Of a stretch of 51,399 nt of DNA, positions 1-8,250 are shown piece after piece (the stretch's first letter is position 1; the number at the start of each line of letters is the position of its first letter). Location: the NCBI GenBank assembly GCA_964416175.1, contig CAYQDF010000011.1:1-51399 (forward strand). The letters run 5' to 3'. This DNA comes from CAYQDF01 sp964416175 (lineage in GTDB: Bacteria > Chloroflexota > Anaerolineae > Anaerolineales > UBA4823). The notes beneath the pieces are model-generated. The model had not been told where the DNA came from. It saw only the letters and a list, made by a program, of their open reading frames with translations, and did not search any database. The position numbers were made by a program, and so were the translations under genes.

Positions 1-1
1 G

Positions 2-3000
2 ATTTTCTCGGGGTCCGAACAGCGTTCACGGGCAGGGATGGCTTCCGCAACGATCGTCTTCGATAACAGTGATCACTGGCTTCCCCTGGATTTTTCAGAA
101 GTTGCCATCACAAGGCGCGCTTACCGGGATGGATCGAACGAGTACCTGATCAATGGCCAGAGAGTCAGGTTGAGGGATGTCTCGGAGCTTCTGGCAGAAT
201 CAGGCCTAGCTGAAAGAACTTACACCATCATCGGCCAGGGGTTAGTGGATGCAGCTCTGGCACTCAAAGCGGAAGAAAGGCGAAAATTGTTCGAAGAAGC
301 TGCCGGGATCGGTCTATACCGTTCCCGGCGGGATGATTCTCTGAGACGGTTAGAGATTACACAGCGCAACCTTGAAAGGGTTGAGGATATCCTGTCTGAG
401 CTGAGACCACATTTGAACAGTCTTGAAAGGCAGGCGCGCCGGGCGGAGGAATTCGAGCGAGCTCGCGAAGGACTCCGGGATATGTTGCGCGAGTGGTATG
501 GTTATCACTGGCACCGGATGCAATCCGAAGTCTCTGGAGCAATGGAAGCTGTCCGGTTGCGGGAAATCGCCCTGCAAGCCGCACGTGAAAAACAGGAGAA
601 ACTGGATAGGGACCTATCCGAAGTCAGGGAGCATATTCAAAAGTTGCGGATCAGGCTGAACGAATGGCATGTTAAATCCTCCGAGTTGCACCTCAAACGT
701 GAGGCAAATAACCGCCATCTGGCTGTTGCTGAAGAGAGAGCTCGAGCAAATGATGAGAATGGTATCTCCGTTCGCGCTCAGATCACTCAAATCGAAGAGG
801 AACTGGCTGTATACCTCGAGAAACTGGCAATAATCTCTGCCGAAGAGGCGCAATGGGTGCAAGAATTCTCAGAAGCCATTTCCCAAAGAGAAAATCTGGA
901 AACGGCTTACCAGGATTGGAAAGAAGATCTTGACAGGATCCAATCGGAGATAAATTCAATAAAGGAAGAGATTATTCAAAACGAGGCCCGGATAATACTT
1001 ATTCAGAACCAGATTAGGGAGGCGGAACAACATGTAGCGAATTTGCGGGTTGAGCGGACAATAGCAGATCAGGAGATTATTCCTATCAGCACACAATTAC
1101 CCTTGCTTGGCGAAGACCTAAATAAAATTGATGCGGAGAGAAAAAGAATTGAGGATGAAAGGCGTGCTGCCGTAACCCGCCTCGAAAAGATTCAGCGCGA
1201 GATCCTCGACCTTGACGCTCAAATCAATGAATTTGAAAAGACAAAGCAGTCTCAAGAGCTGCGAATCGCTGCAATCAAAGCTGAACTCGACATTCTCGAG
1301 CAAGCTAGGAAAACTTTAGTCGGCTCCTCGGAAGGGGTGAAGCTGCTAGTTCAGGCTGGTGTAGAAGCGAGGCTGTCTGGGGCGATCGGGACTCTGAGCG
1401 AGTTTATTGAGGTAAAACCCGGATATGAAGTTCCCGTTTCGGCCGCGCTTGGAGAATTTCTTGATGCGATGTTGGTCAAAGACGATCATGGCGTCGAAGA
1501 TGCTCTGTCCATCCTGGAAAATAATCAAGCAAGAGGCGCGATCTTGCCCGTAAACCGCCTGTCCAGGCTTGAGAAAGGCGGTATCGAAGAATTTTTAGGG
1601 GAAGGTGTGTATCTGGCAAGAGATCTCGTGACAATCAAGGGTGAACTCAGCAAAGTTTTAGACGTGGTGTTGGAAAATACCGTCGTTGTACGCGATCGGG
1701 GTTCCGCGCGGCAGCTGCTGGCTGCACTGGAGTTGGGTCGAAACAAGCAATTTGGGACCGACTTCCGGATCGTAACCCAGCGTGGTGAAATCTTCCACAT
1801 GCGCGGCCAGGTGACCGCCGGATTGAAGAGTAATTCTGGTGTCCTGATGCGTTCTGGTCGCGCTCGGGAGCTCAAAGAGGAATTGGGGCGATTCGAGAGA
1901 CACTTCCGCCAATCAAGTAAGAAATTGTCGGAATTATTATCTAAACGTGAGGATTTACGACTCATCGAAGAGCAGATGGAAAGGGAAACCGAATCTATTT
2001 CAACAGCGGAACAAGAGGTTTCTCGCAGAATTAGCGAAAAAGAAGTTGAAATCGAATCCCTCAGGAGACAGTTGAACCTGGCAGCGGATCGGCGAGACAG
2101 GATAGACACAGATATCGAGGTTTGGAGCAAGAAAATCACTGGATTAAAATCAGAACTGGTTGATATAGAATCATCCTTGAACGAATTTCAGTACAGAGAA
2201 CGCCTGCTGGCTGAGAGACTCATCCATCATCAACAGAGCGAAATTCAATCAGATATTGCACACTGGAACACCCGAGCCGCTGTCCTTGAACGTCTGTTGC
2301 AGGAGGCGCAGGCGTATCGGGAGGAGAGGCAAAGGACTCTGGAGGAGACTCAAAAGAGAATGGCGCGGGCTCGGGCTGAATTAGATACAATTCTGGCCAA
2401 TCGACTCAGGCTGGAAGAAGAGATTGCGTCCATCCGGATCGAGGGAAGGGAAGTTGAGGCTGAGATCGAACATCTGCAAAAGCAGATTGAACCAGCTGAA
2501 AAAGAACTCGAAGAGGCTGAACAAATCCAGGCCGCTCTCGAAAAGGAAGAAGGCAAAGCACGCCAGGCGTTGAATCAGGCAGAGCACCTGCATGCCCAAG
2601 CACGGATACATCTGGCGAAACGCCAGGAAAACCTGGAGGGACTACGCCACCGGATCGAGGATGATTTTGGACTGGTGGCATTTGAATATGCAGATGATAT
2701 CTCAGGACCGAACCCCCTGCCAATCGCTGGATTGGTTGAAGAGTTGCCGGAAATCCTGCAAATTCCACCAGTACTGGAAGAGACGATCAAACGCCAACGA
2801 GCTCTGATGAGGAGAATGGGTCCGATTAACCCGGATGCTCGGAAAGAATATCACGAAGTGCTCGAACGTCACGAATTCTTGACCAGCCAGATGAGCGACC
2901 TCCGCAAAGCAGCTGCTGACATCCAGCAAGTCATTGATGAGCTCGACGAGTTGATGGATTCCCAATTTAGGTCAACCTTTGACTCTGCCGCAGAAGAATT

Positions 3001-3430
3001 CCACCGAATTTTTAACCGCTTATTTGGAGGAGGTTCGGCGCGGCTCCTTCTCACCGATTCGGAAGATTTAACCGAAACAGGGATCGAGATCGAAGCGAGG
3101 CTGCCTGGCAGGCGAGAACAGGGGCTTTCGTTGTTGTCCGGGGGAGAACGAAGTCTCTCCGCTGTGGCCCTGGTGTTTGCACTTCTGCGAGTGTCGCCTA
3201 CACCGTTCTGTGTTTTGGACGAGGTGGATGCGATGCTCGATGAGACGAATGTTGGGCGTTTTGGGGACCTCCTGAAAGAGCTGAGCCAGTCAACCCAATT
3301 CATTTTGATAACACATAACCGGTCGACAGTGCAGCTCGCCGATATCATCTACGGCGTGACCATGGGGAGGGATTCCACCAGTCAGACCATCAGCCTGAAA
3401 TTGGATGAGTTGGAGAAAGCCGTCCAGTAA
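2..3430 (+). CDS. smc: Chromosome segregation protein SMC, 5'-truncated by the window edge
   Basis: The reading frame is open from base 2 and continues into the usual SMC N-domain text (FSGSEQRSRAG before the first ATG at 38), so the true start lies upstream and the ATG at 38 is internal. The Walker A P-loop is therefore outside the window. Visible are long heptad-rich coiled coils, a globular hinge (about bases 1310-1850), the ABC signature LSGGERSLSA (about 3135-3165) and Walker B FCVLDEVDAMLDE (about 3208-3246). Family knowledge: SMC dimers with ScpA and ScpB compact and segregate the chromosome as an ATPase clamp. About 1,142 residues are seen of a usual 1,180-1,200, so only some 40-50 residues are missing. 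No frameshift is seen. Confidence 0.97.
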   Translation: MFSGSEQRSRAGMASATIVFDNSDHWLPLDFSEVAITRRAYRDGSNEYLINGQRVRLRDVSELLAESGLAERTYTIIGQGLVDAALALKAEERRKLFEEAAGIGLYRSRRDDSLRRLEITQRNLERVEDILSELRPHLNSLERQARRAEEFERAREGLRDMLREWYGYHWHRMQSEVSGAMEAVRLREIALQAAREKQEKLDRDLSEVREHIQKLRIRLNEWHVKSSELHLKREANNRHLAVAEERARANDENGISVRAQITQIEEELAVYLEKLAIISAEEAQWVQEFSEAISQRENLETAYQDWKEDLDRIQSEINSIKEEIIQNEARIILIQNQIREAEQHVANLRVERTIADQEIIPISTQLPLLGEDLNKIDAERKRIEDERRAAVTRLEKIQREILDLDAQINEFEKTKQSQELRIAAIKAELDILEQARKTLVGSSEGVKLLVQAGVEARLSGAIGTLSEFIEVKPGYEVPVSAALGEFLDAMLVKDDHGVEDALSILENNQARGAILPVNRLSRLEKGGIEEFLGEGVYLARDLVTIKGELSKVLDVVLENTVVVRDRGSARQLLAALELGRNKQFGTDFRIVTQRGEIFHMRGQVTAGLKSNSGVLMRSGRARELKEELGRFERHFRQSSKKLSELLSKREDLRLIEEQMERETESISTAEQEVSRRISEKEVEIESLRRQLNLAADRRDRIDTDIEVWSKKITGLKSELVDIESSLNEFQYRERLLAERLIHHQQSEIQSDIAHWNTRAAVLERLLQEAQAYREERQRTLEETQKRMARARAELDTILANRLRLEEEIASIRIEGREVEAEIEHLQKQIEPAEKELEEAEQIQAALEKEEGKARQALNQAEHLHAQARIHLAKRQENLEGLRHRIEDDFGLVAFEYADDISGPNPLPIAGLVEELPEILQIPPVLEETIKRQRALMRRMGPINPDARKEYHEVLERHEFLTSQMSDLRKAAADIQQVIDELDELMDSQFRSTFDSAAEEFHRIFNRLFGGGSARLLLTDSEDLTETGIEIEARLPGRREQGLSLLSGGERSLSAVALVFALLRVSPTPFCVLDEVDAMLDETNVGRFGDLLKELSQSTQFILITHNRSTVQLADIIYGVTMGRDSTSQTISLKLDELEKAVQ

Positions 3431-3447
3431 TTTCAATGATCGAAAAA

Positions 3448-3475
3448 ACCGGAGGTGAACACGGGCGCCTCCGGT
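3448..3475. terminator. Bidirectional intrinsic terminator between smc and the parvulin gene
   Basis: An inverted repeat, ACCGGAGGTG (3448-3457) against CGCCTCCGGT (3466-3475), has an 8-nt loop and one wobble pair. On the plus strand it is followed by CTTACGTATTTTT. On the minus strand it is followed by a run of six T. It sits between two convergent genes and can serve both. Confidence 0.8.
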
Positions 3476-3501
3476 CTTACGTATTTTTCCAGAAACTATG
3501 C

Positions 3502-4863
3502 TTAAGAGGTTACGAGCTCAGGGGGTAAGGTGGGTTCTGTGGGAATGCGCTCTTCGAAGTAATCCATGATCTGAGGGTTCACACGGTCACGTTCCTGTTG
3601 GAGCCATTCATTGAATTCTTGAGTCTTTAGCTGATCGTATTCCGAGGCGGAGAGAAAACGGTCTTCGTGACCAAGGACCTGGATCACATGCCATCCAAAA
3701 GACGTGTTGACGGGTTCGCTGATCTCGCCGATTTGAAGCTGAAAAGCGACATTTTCAAATTCAGCCACCATCCGACCTCTTGGAAACCAGCCCAGGTCGC
3801 CTCCGCTGTTCTTATTGCTTTCGTCGGTTGAGTACTCGGCAGCCAGGGCGGCAAAGTCTTCCCCGGCTGTCAGCCGTTCGACGACTTCGAGAGCTGTTTC
3901 TTCAGATTCCACCAAAATATGTCTAGCCCAAACCTGCTCCTGCTGGGGAGTAATTTCTCTCGTGATCACCTCTCTCAGCTTCTCCCGGAACAAATCACTC
4001 AGAAAGATGTCCCTTAACAATTTTTCGTTAATCCCGGCTGCATTTTTGAGTGAATCGATCGTTTCCCGATAAGTCCGCTGATATTCTTCGAATGTGAAGG
4101 GGGTAGGAGTGAGCGTAGGTGCTGGGGTCGCAGTGGGACCAGTCGGAGTGGCAGCTGAGCTGGTAGGTGTCTCCGTTGCAGTTGGGGACGGAGACAGGGC
4201 AGGTGTGATCGTGGCAGTCAGATCCGGCGTGCTCGTTAGAGTGGCGGTAGGCGTGGATGTTGGGGGAAGCAAGGCTTTTTGGGTCGGGTTTAGTGTGGAA
4301 GTCGGCACCGTTGTGGGGACCGTGGTTGGGGTGGGTGGGGTCCCTCCGGGATAATAGCCAAACTCCGCCTGAATGCGGTCCTCCACTTCATCATCGGAGA
4401 CTGTAATCCCGCGCCGGGCAGCTTCCTGGCGGATCAGGCTCTCTTCAATCATTTGATTCAGAACCGATTGGCCTAACGTCAATCGATCGAGCTGGAGCTC
4501 TAACTGATCTAATGATTGTTGAAAGATCTGCTGTGTACTTTCGTCTCCCCCGAACAGCTGCATGTTCTGGTAGGTGGCCATGTATTGTTGAATGAGCTGA
4601 TAACGGGCAAACCGAGCTCGGGCTTGAAAGTCGCCGGTGGTAATGACCTCGTCGCCGACGATAGCAACAGGTTGGCGAGGCTGGATGATAGTTGCTTCGA
4701 TAACGCCGTAAGCGATCAAACCCATGACAATGACAATTACGGAAATCGAACCGATGAGGATGTACCGTCGTTGGAGGCGTTCCCGTTCTAAGCGGGCGAG
4801 ATGTTTTTTGCTAGGGACTTTCTTTTCACTTGTGTGAAGTCTGCTGGGCCGTTGTGTTGACAT
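3502..4863 (-). CDS. Membrane-anchored parvulin-type peptidyl-prolyl cis-trans isomerase (SurA/PrsA-like)
   Basis: This is likely an extracytoplasmic folding catalyst. From the ATG at 4863 it has a basic N-tail, one transmembrane helix (about residues 35-54), a SurA-N-like helical region with a typical DDEVEDRI motif (about 70-170), an extreme Pro/Thr/Ser linker (about 173-256) and a C-terminal rotamase domain (about 311-398: HILVESEE, GGDLGWFPRG, FGWHVIQV). The frame stays open to a GTG at 4905, but that GTG lies inside a hairpin and adds only 14 residues, so I prefer the ATG. No strong Shine-Dalgarno is visible for either. The Pro/Thr linker interrupts the chaperone domain just before the isomerase domain and probably acts as a flexible spacer. 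Confidence 0.85.
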   Translation of the reverse strand: MSTQRPSRLHTSEKKVPSKKHLARLERERLQRRYILIGSISVIVIVMGLIAYGVIEATIIQPRQPVAIVGDEVITTGDFQARARFARYQLIQQYMATYQNMQLFGGDESTQQIFQQSLDQLELQLDRLTLGQSVLNQMIEESLIRQEAARRGITVSDDEVEDRIQAEFGYYPGGTPPTPTTVPTTVPTSTLNPTQKALLPPTSTPTATLTSTPDLTATITPALSPSPTATETPTSSAATPTGPTATPAPTLTPTPFTFEEYQRTYRETIDSLKNAAGINEKLLRDIFLSDLFREKLREVITREITPQQEQVWARHILVESEETALEVVERLTAGEDFAALAAEYSTDESNKNSGGDLGWFPRGRMVAEFENVAFQLQIGEISEPVNTSFGWHVIQVLGHEDRFLSASEYDQLKTQEFNEWLQQERDRVNPQIMDYFEERIPTEPTLPPELVTS

Positions 4864-4898
4864 ATTTTTAGGTTTTATCAAAGGAATCAGAATGGATT

Positions 4899-4925
4899 GG
4901 GGCACAGGGGGATACCCTATGCCCC
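4899..4925 (-). terminator. Hairpin after rpsR, before the isomerase gene
   Basis: GGGGCATAGGG pairs with CCCTGTGCCCC around a 5-nt loop, with one mismatch. It lies directly after rpsR on the minus strand and overlaps the alternative GTG start of the isomerase. No T-run follows, so it may be an attenuator or a processing signal rather than a full terminator. Confidence 0.45.
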
Positions 4926-4958
4926 AATTGATGGTTCGTCAGACATCTCCGTGATTCG

Positions 4959-5216
4959 TCAGCGAAGCACTTCACCGGTGAATGGCAGTAATGCAATGTG
5001 CCGGGCGCGTTTGATAGCCCGGGTCAGCTGACGCTGGTGTTTGGCGCAAGTGCCAGTCTGCCGCCTTGGTCGGATTTTCCCATCCTCTGAGACAAATCTA
5101 CGGAGGAGATCAACCTGTTTATAGTCGATTGACAGGTTGGGTTCGGTGCAGAACTGGCAGACGCGTGGGCGAGTATAATATCGCCTCATTGGCGCAGTTG
5201 TTGTTTGGTCAGTCAC
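4959..5216 (-). CDS. rpsR: 30S ribosomal protein S18
   Basis: The 85-residue product matches bacterial S18 in length and sequence. It has the zinc-type CxxC (VCQFC) with a later Cys in TGTCAKHQRQL, then the IKRARHIALLPF core. S18 binds the small-subunit platform together with S6. The start is GTG, with AGGAG about 8-9 nt upstream. It is the third gene of the conserved rpsF-ssb-rpsR operon. In this family, S18 paralogues with Cys ligands are usually the zinc-binding form. Confidence 0.97.
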   Translation of the reverse strand: MTDQTTTAPMRRYYTRPRVCQFCTEPNLSIDYKQVDLLRRFVSEDGKIRPRRQTGTCAKHQRQLTRAIKRARHIALLPFTGEVLR

Positions 5217-5258
5217 GCTATGTTTCTCCTGATGGATAATTAATTCGTTTGCAGGAAC

Positions 5259-5651
5259 TTAAAAGGGAAAATCCTCGGTAATATCTGGTTCGGACTCATC
5301 TTCCATGGTCTCGTCTCGGCGATCACCGAGGATGATCATCTCATTGGCCACGATCTCTGTGGAAGTGTGCTTGTTTCCATTATTGTCTTCCCAGGAACGA
5401 GTCTGTAGCCGACCTTCCACGTAGACCTGCTGTCCCTTTGAAAGGTACTGCTTGCAAATCTCTGCCAGGCTGCCCCAGGAGACGACGTTGAACCATTCTG
5501 TTTCGGTATGGCGTTCGCCATCCGAACTGTTCCAAGTACGGGTGGTGGCAACACTGTACGTGGTGACGGGGCGACCTGAAGGCGTGTAACGCATCTCTGG
5601 ATCGCGACCAAGACGACCAATTATCATGACTTTGTTCAATCCGCGGCTCAT
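5259..5651 (-). CDS. ssb: Single-stranded DNA-binding protein
   Basis: This is an OB-fold SSB of 130 residues, starting MSRGLNKVMIIGRLGRDPE. It has the canonical FNVVSWGSLAEIC and GQQVYVEGRLQTRSW strands and a short acidic tail ending DFPF, the C-terminal tip that recruits partner proteins. An ATG two codons upstream (5657) is also in frame, but GAGG lies 8 nt from the ATG at 5651 and only 2 nt from the upstream one, so 5651 is preferred. It sits between rpsF and rpsR, the common bacterial order. The linker before the tip is shorter than in proteobacterial SSBs. Confidence 0.96.
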   Translation of the reverse strand: MSRGLNKVMIIGRLGRDPEMRYTPSGRPVTTYSVATTRTWNSSDGERHTETEWFNVVSWGSLAEICKQYLSKGQQVYVEGRLQTRSWEDNNGNKHTSTEIVANEMIILGDRRDETMEDESEPDITEDFPF

Positions 5652-5688
5652 CTTCATAACCTCTGTTCCAAGAAACCATGATCATCCA

Positions 5689-5976
5689 TCATTTATCTGT
5701 TGTTGTGACTAGATACCGCAATATCGGTTCCTGGATTCTCAGATTTCTCTCCAGTTCTTCACAATGAGACGGCTCAAATTGAGATTGCACTAACACATAC
5801 TGGCCTTCTACCTGTTTGCGGATTGGATAAGCTAATTGACGCTTACCCCAGATATCCACCTTCAGAATTTTGCCTCCCGCTTCGGTGATCCAGGCCTGGA
5901 CCCGATCGACGAGCTCCTTGAATGCAGATTCCTCCAGCTCGGGGTGGACAATAAAGACCAACTCGTAATTGCGCAA
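5689..5976 (-). CDS. rpsF: 30S ribosomal protein S6
   Basis: The 95-residue S6 starts LRNYELVFIVHPEL and contains WGKRQLAYPI, typical of the family. The start is TTG at 5976, supported by a strong AAAGGAGGT (5985-5993) exactly 8 nt upstream. The frame stays open upstream to 6054 but that extension resembles no S6 and lies over a structured leader. S6 pairs with S18 on the 30S platform, and the co-operonic ssb and rpsR follow. Confidence 0.95.
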   Translation of the reverse strand: MRNYELVFIVHPELEESAFKELVDRVQAWITEAGGKILKVDIWGKRQLAYPIRKQVEGQYVLVQSQFEPSHCEELERNLRIQEPILRYLVTTTDK

Positions 5977-6005
5977 TGGGGGATACCTCCTTTCCTCGGG
6001 ATTGC

Positions 6006-6068
6006 CCCTGAACTCTGCCGTTGGCCGGTCAGGAGCGGAAAGACAGCCACGCACAATTGCGTGGCTGT
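6006..6068 (-). promoter_or_regulatory. Structured 5' leader of the rpsF operon, candidate S6:S18 autoregulatory RNA
   Basis: Upstream of rpsF the minus strand holds a perfect 11-bp hairpin (ACAGCCACGCA, 4-nt loop, arms 6043-6053 and 6058-6068). It is followed by a second weak stem (CCTGA...TCAGG, 6007-6033) whose loop contains CCGGCC and CGGC. Established knowledge: many rpsF operons carry a leader bound by the S6:S18 complex with a conserved CCG element. Equating this leader with that element is inference. The first hairpin could instead terminate the upstream DUF59 gene. Confidence 0.35.
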
Positions 6069-6120
6069 TGTTAAGTTTAGCATAAAATCCAGCGATAGGA
6101 AAGGGAAAAAACCTATCTCC

Positions 6121-6462
6121 CTAAAACAGCCCCCATTCTGCTCCGGCGCCCTCTTCCATCATGGTTGGATCCCACATTTCCATACCGACCTCGATTGTAG
6201 TGGGGAGACCCAAAGCCTGCTCTGCTTTCTGGCGCGTCATTTCCAGAAGCGCCGGACCGTACGGGCAGAAGGGGGTCGTCAAGATCATTTTGATATGAGA
6301 TTTCTCTGAATCAATTGTAATGTCACGGATCAACCCGAGTTCGATCACACTCAAACCGATCTCAGGGTCGACAACTTCACGCAGCGATTCTTTAACAACC
6401 TCAGCAAGCTCAGGGTGGGTGGTTTCGGCCTGCCAGACTACTCTTTGTCCTTCTTGGGTCAT
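6121..6462 (-). CDS. DUF59 / MIP18-family iron-sulfur assembly factor (SufT/PaaD-like)
   Basis: This 113-residue protein has the DUF59 hallmarks: VVDPEIGLSVIELGLIRDI, then TTPFCPYGPALLE with the conserved cysteine, and a C-terminal MWDP. Family members help deliver or mature Fe-S clusters in client proteins. The ATG overlaps the stop of the upstream SufR-like regulator by 4 bp (ATGA), implying translational coupling. The pair is transcribed divergently from sufCBD, so the context fits Fe-S assembly. The exact client is unknown. Confidence 0.88.
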   Translation of the reverse strand: MTQEGQRVVWQAETTHPELAEVVKESLREVVDPEIGLSVIELGLIRDITIDSEKSHIKMILTTPFCPYGPALLEMTRQKAEQALGLPTTIEVGMEMWDPTMMEEGAGAEWGLF

Positions 6463-7121
6463 GAAATTTCCTCCGATGGAATAATTTCAGCCTGAACCGG
6501 AACAACGTAGGTGCAGTAAGAATCCCCATCCAGCACACATTTCACTTTTTCAGTCGGTAGATCCAGTACGCTGGAGATTAATGTCTGATCGATCCAGCAG
6601 ACTTCGGGGTGGTTTTGTCCAACGTGCAGATAGGGGCAGCTCACTTCCCGGATGAAAAATTGATCCTCTTTTTTCTCCCATTCGATCTCGAAGCCCTCTT
6701 CCTTGAGGATATCTTTCACCAGTTCCAGACGCTGCTCGGTAGTCAGCCCCTGAGCCTTTGCTGAATTGGCGTATTCTTTGACCAGATCGGCTGCCATTTC
6801 CGAAAACAGTTTATTCACCATGGACGAGGGGAGGTTTTCTTTTAGTTGTTCCAGCAGGCGGATCGTTAATCGCAGGTATCGAGTTGGAAAATGTTCCAGG
6901 CCTGCTTCGGTCAAGAAGTACACCTGGCGCGGACGACCAACACCATGCCGCTCTTCTTCCGAACTGACCAGGCCATCGGCTTGAAGGCGTGAGATGTGGT
7001 GCCGGACGGAGATCGGGTTGATCTCGACAGCTTCGGCCAGTTCGTTGATTGTGCAACGATGCTGTTTCAGCAGGGTCTTAAGCACGCGTTCCCGGGTGCT
7101 TTTTGTAGTGTCCTCCAACAT
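6459..7121 (-). CDS. SufR-like winged-helix repressor with four C-terminal cysteines
   Basis: This 220-residue regulator has an N-terminal winged HTH (about 8-75: INELAEAVEINPISVRHHISRL, then GRPRQVYFLTEAG) and a C-terminal region with Cys162, Cys175, Cys195 and Cys203. SufR-family repressors use such cysteines to hold a [4Fe-4S] cluster and repress suf genes when clusters are sufficient. The first spacing (C-x12-C) is as I recall it for cyanobacterial SufR, while the later ones (x19, x7) differ. It is divergent from sufC and faces a duplicated operator-like repeat, which supports this role. AAAGGG lies 6 nt before the ATG. Confidence 0.85.
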   Translation of the reverse strand: MLEDTTKSTRERVLKTLLKQHRCTINELAEAVEINPISVRHHISRLQADGLVSSEEERHGVGRPRQVYFLTEAGLEHFPTRYLRLTIRLLEQLKENLPSSMVNKLFSEMAADLVKEYANSAKAQGLTTEQRLELVKDILKEEGFEIEWEKKEDQFFIREVSCPYLHVGQNHPEVCWIDQTLISSVLDLPTEKVKCVLDGDSYCTYVVPVQAEIIPSEEIS

Positions 7122-7252
7122 AATCTACCCTTTACGGTATGACGCCGGTAGCATGTGCTGATTTAATACACAATTAAAATTGAGATCAAGTTTAGTCAAT
7201 GCCAGAAGACTTGTCTGATGTGGTGAGTATAACACGCGGGGTGTTTTCTGTC

Positions 7253-7317
7253 AATATATAAGATATTTATCCTAAATATTATTTATCTGAATATATAAGA
7301 TAAATATCGTAAATATT
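7253..7317. promoter_or_regulatory. Duplicated 28-bp operator-like repeat in the suf intergenic region
   Basis: Two direct copies of a 28-bp AT-rich element lie at 7253-7280 and 7290-7317, matching at 25 of 28 positions with start-to-start spacing 37 bp. Copy 1 contains a perfect palindrome ATATTTA-tcc-TAAATAT (7263-7279). Copy 2 runs into the -35 box of the sufC promoter, the position expected of a repressor site. Binding by the adjacent SufR-like protein is inference. Confidence 0.7.
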
Positions 7318-7344
7318 GACTTAACCGGGCATGACTGCTATAAT
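7316..7344 (+). promoter_or_regulatory. Sigma-70-type promoter of the suf operon
   Basis: TTGACT (7316-7321) and TATAAT (7339-7344) are separated by exactly 17 bp, a near-consensus promoter pointing at sufC. The -35 overlaps the end of operator copy 2. The leader to the sufC ATG is about 85 nt. Confidence 0.85.
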
Positions 7345-7435
7345 AAACCCGGTGGAAAGCGGACTGTAACTCTCGAGTTTGCCTCTCCAACACGAATAGC
7401 CTAAACCAACACACTACAGGAGTACTTGATTATTC

Positions 7436-8212
7436 ATGTCTGAACTGCAAATTCGCAATCTACATGCCGGAATAGGTGATAATGAAATACTGAAAGGCGT
7501 CGATTTGACCGTCCAGCAAGGGGAAGTCCATGCTTTGATGGGACCAAATGGGACTGGGAAGTCGACACTTGCATATGTCCTGATGGGTCATCCTTCTTAC
7601 CATGTAACGGAAGGGGAAATCCTGTTCAAAGGGCAGAACATCCTGGAGCTGGAACCTGATCAAAGAGCCCACCTGGGAATTTTTCTTGCCTTTCAATATC
7701 CGGTTGCAATTCCAGGGGTCACACTGGCAAATTTCCTTCGAACTGCGATCAACTCTCGTCGGAAAATCGCCAATCCAGAAGATAAGGGTATTCCAATCCC
7801 GGAGTTTCGCCGTTTCTTAAAAGAAAAGATGGATCTGCTCAAGATGGATTATTCCTTTGCTGGCAGGTATCTCAATGAAGGCTTCTCTGGTGGGGAAAAG
7901 AAGCGCGCAGAGATTTTGCAGTTGGCGACCCTCAATCCAGAGATAGCAATACTAGATGAGACCGACTCGGGACTGGATATCGATGCCTTGCGTGTCGTGG
8001 CCGATGGGGTCAATACACTCCATGGAACAGATTTGGGGGTCCTGGTCATCACGCATTACCAGCGGATCTTGAATTACATCAAACCCGATGTGGTGCATAT
8101 CATGTTAGGGGGTAAGATCGTGGAATCGGGTGGGCCTGACCTCGCGCTGCATCTGGAGGAACACGGTTACGATTGGTTGCGTCAAAAATCAGAACCAATC
8201 CCCGCAAACTGA
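7436..8212 (+). CDS. sufC: Fe-S cluster assembly ATPase SufC
   Basis: This 258-residue ABC-type ATPase has Walker A GPNGTGKST (about residue 36-44), the Q-loop FLAFQYPVAIPG, the SufC-type signature FSGGEKKRAEI and Walker B IAILDETDSGLD. SufC powers the SufB2CD-type scaffold that builds clusters in the cytoplasm. It is the first gene of the suf operon, with AGGAG about 13 nt before the ATG, a rather long spacing. sufB follows after 38 nt. Confidence 0.97.
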   Translation: MSELQIRNLHAGIGDNEILKGVDLTVQQGEVHALMGPNGTGKSTLAYVLMGHPSYHVTEGEILFKGQNILELEPDQRAHLGIFLAFQYPVAIPGVTLANFLRTAINSRRKIANPEDKGIPIPEFRRFLKEKMDLLKMDYSFAGRYLNEGFSGGEKKRAEILQLATLNPEIAILDETDSGLDIDALRVVADGVNTLHGTDLGVLVITHYQRILNYIKPDVVHIMLGGKIVESGGPDLALHLEEHGYDWLRQKSEPIPAN

Positions 8213-8250
8213 ATGATCGCTCTGGTCAGGATTGTTATTGGAGGTATTAG

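Noticed and set aside
1525..2139. 204-codon open frame antisense to smc
   Set aside because: It lies fully within the smc coiled-coil and hinge coding region and its product is Ser/Arg-rich with no recognisable domain.
5836..6309. 157-codon plus-strand open frame over rpsF and the DUF59 gene
   Set aside because: It is antisense to two clear genes and covers the rpsF leader hairpin. No family resemblance.
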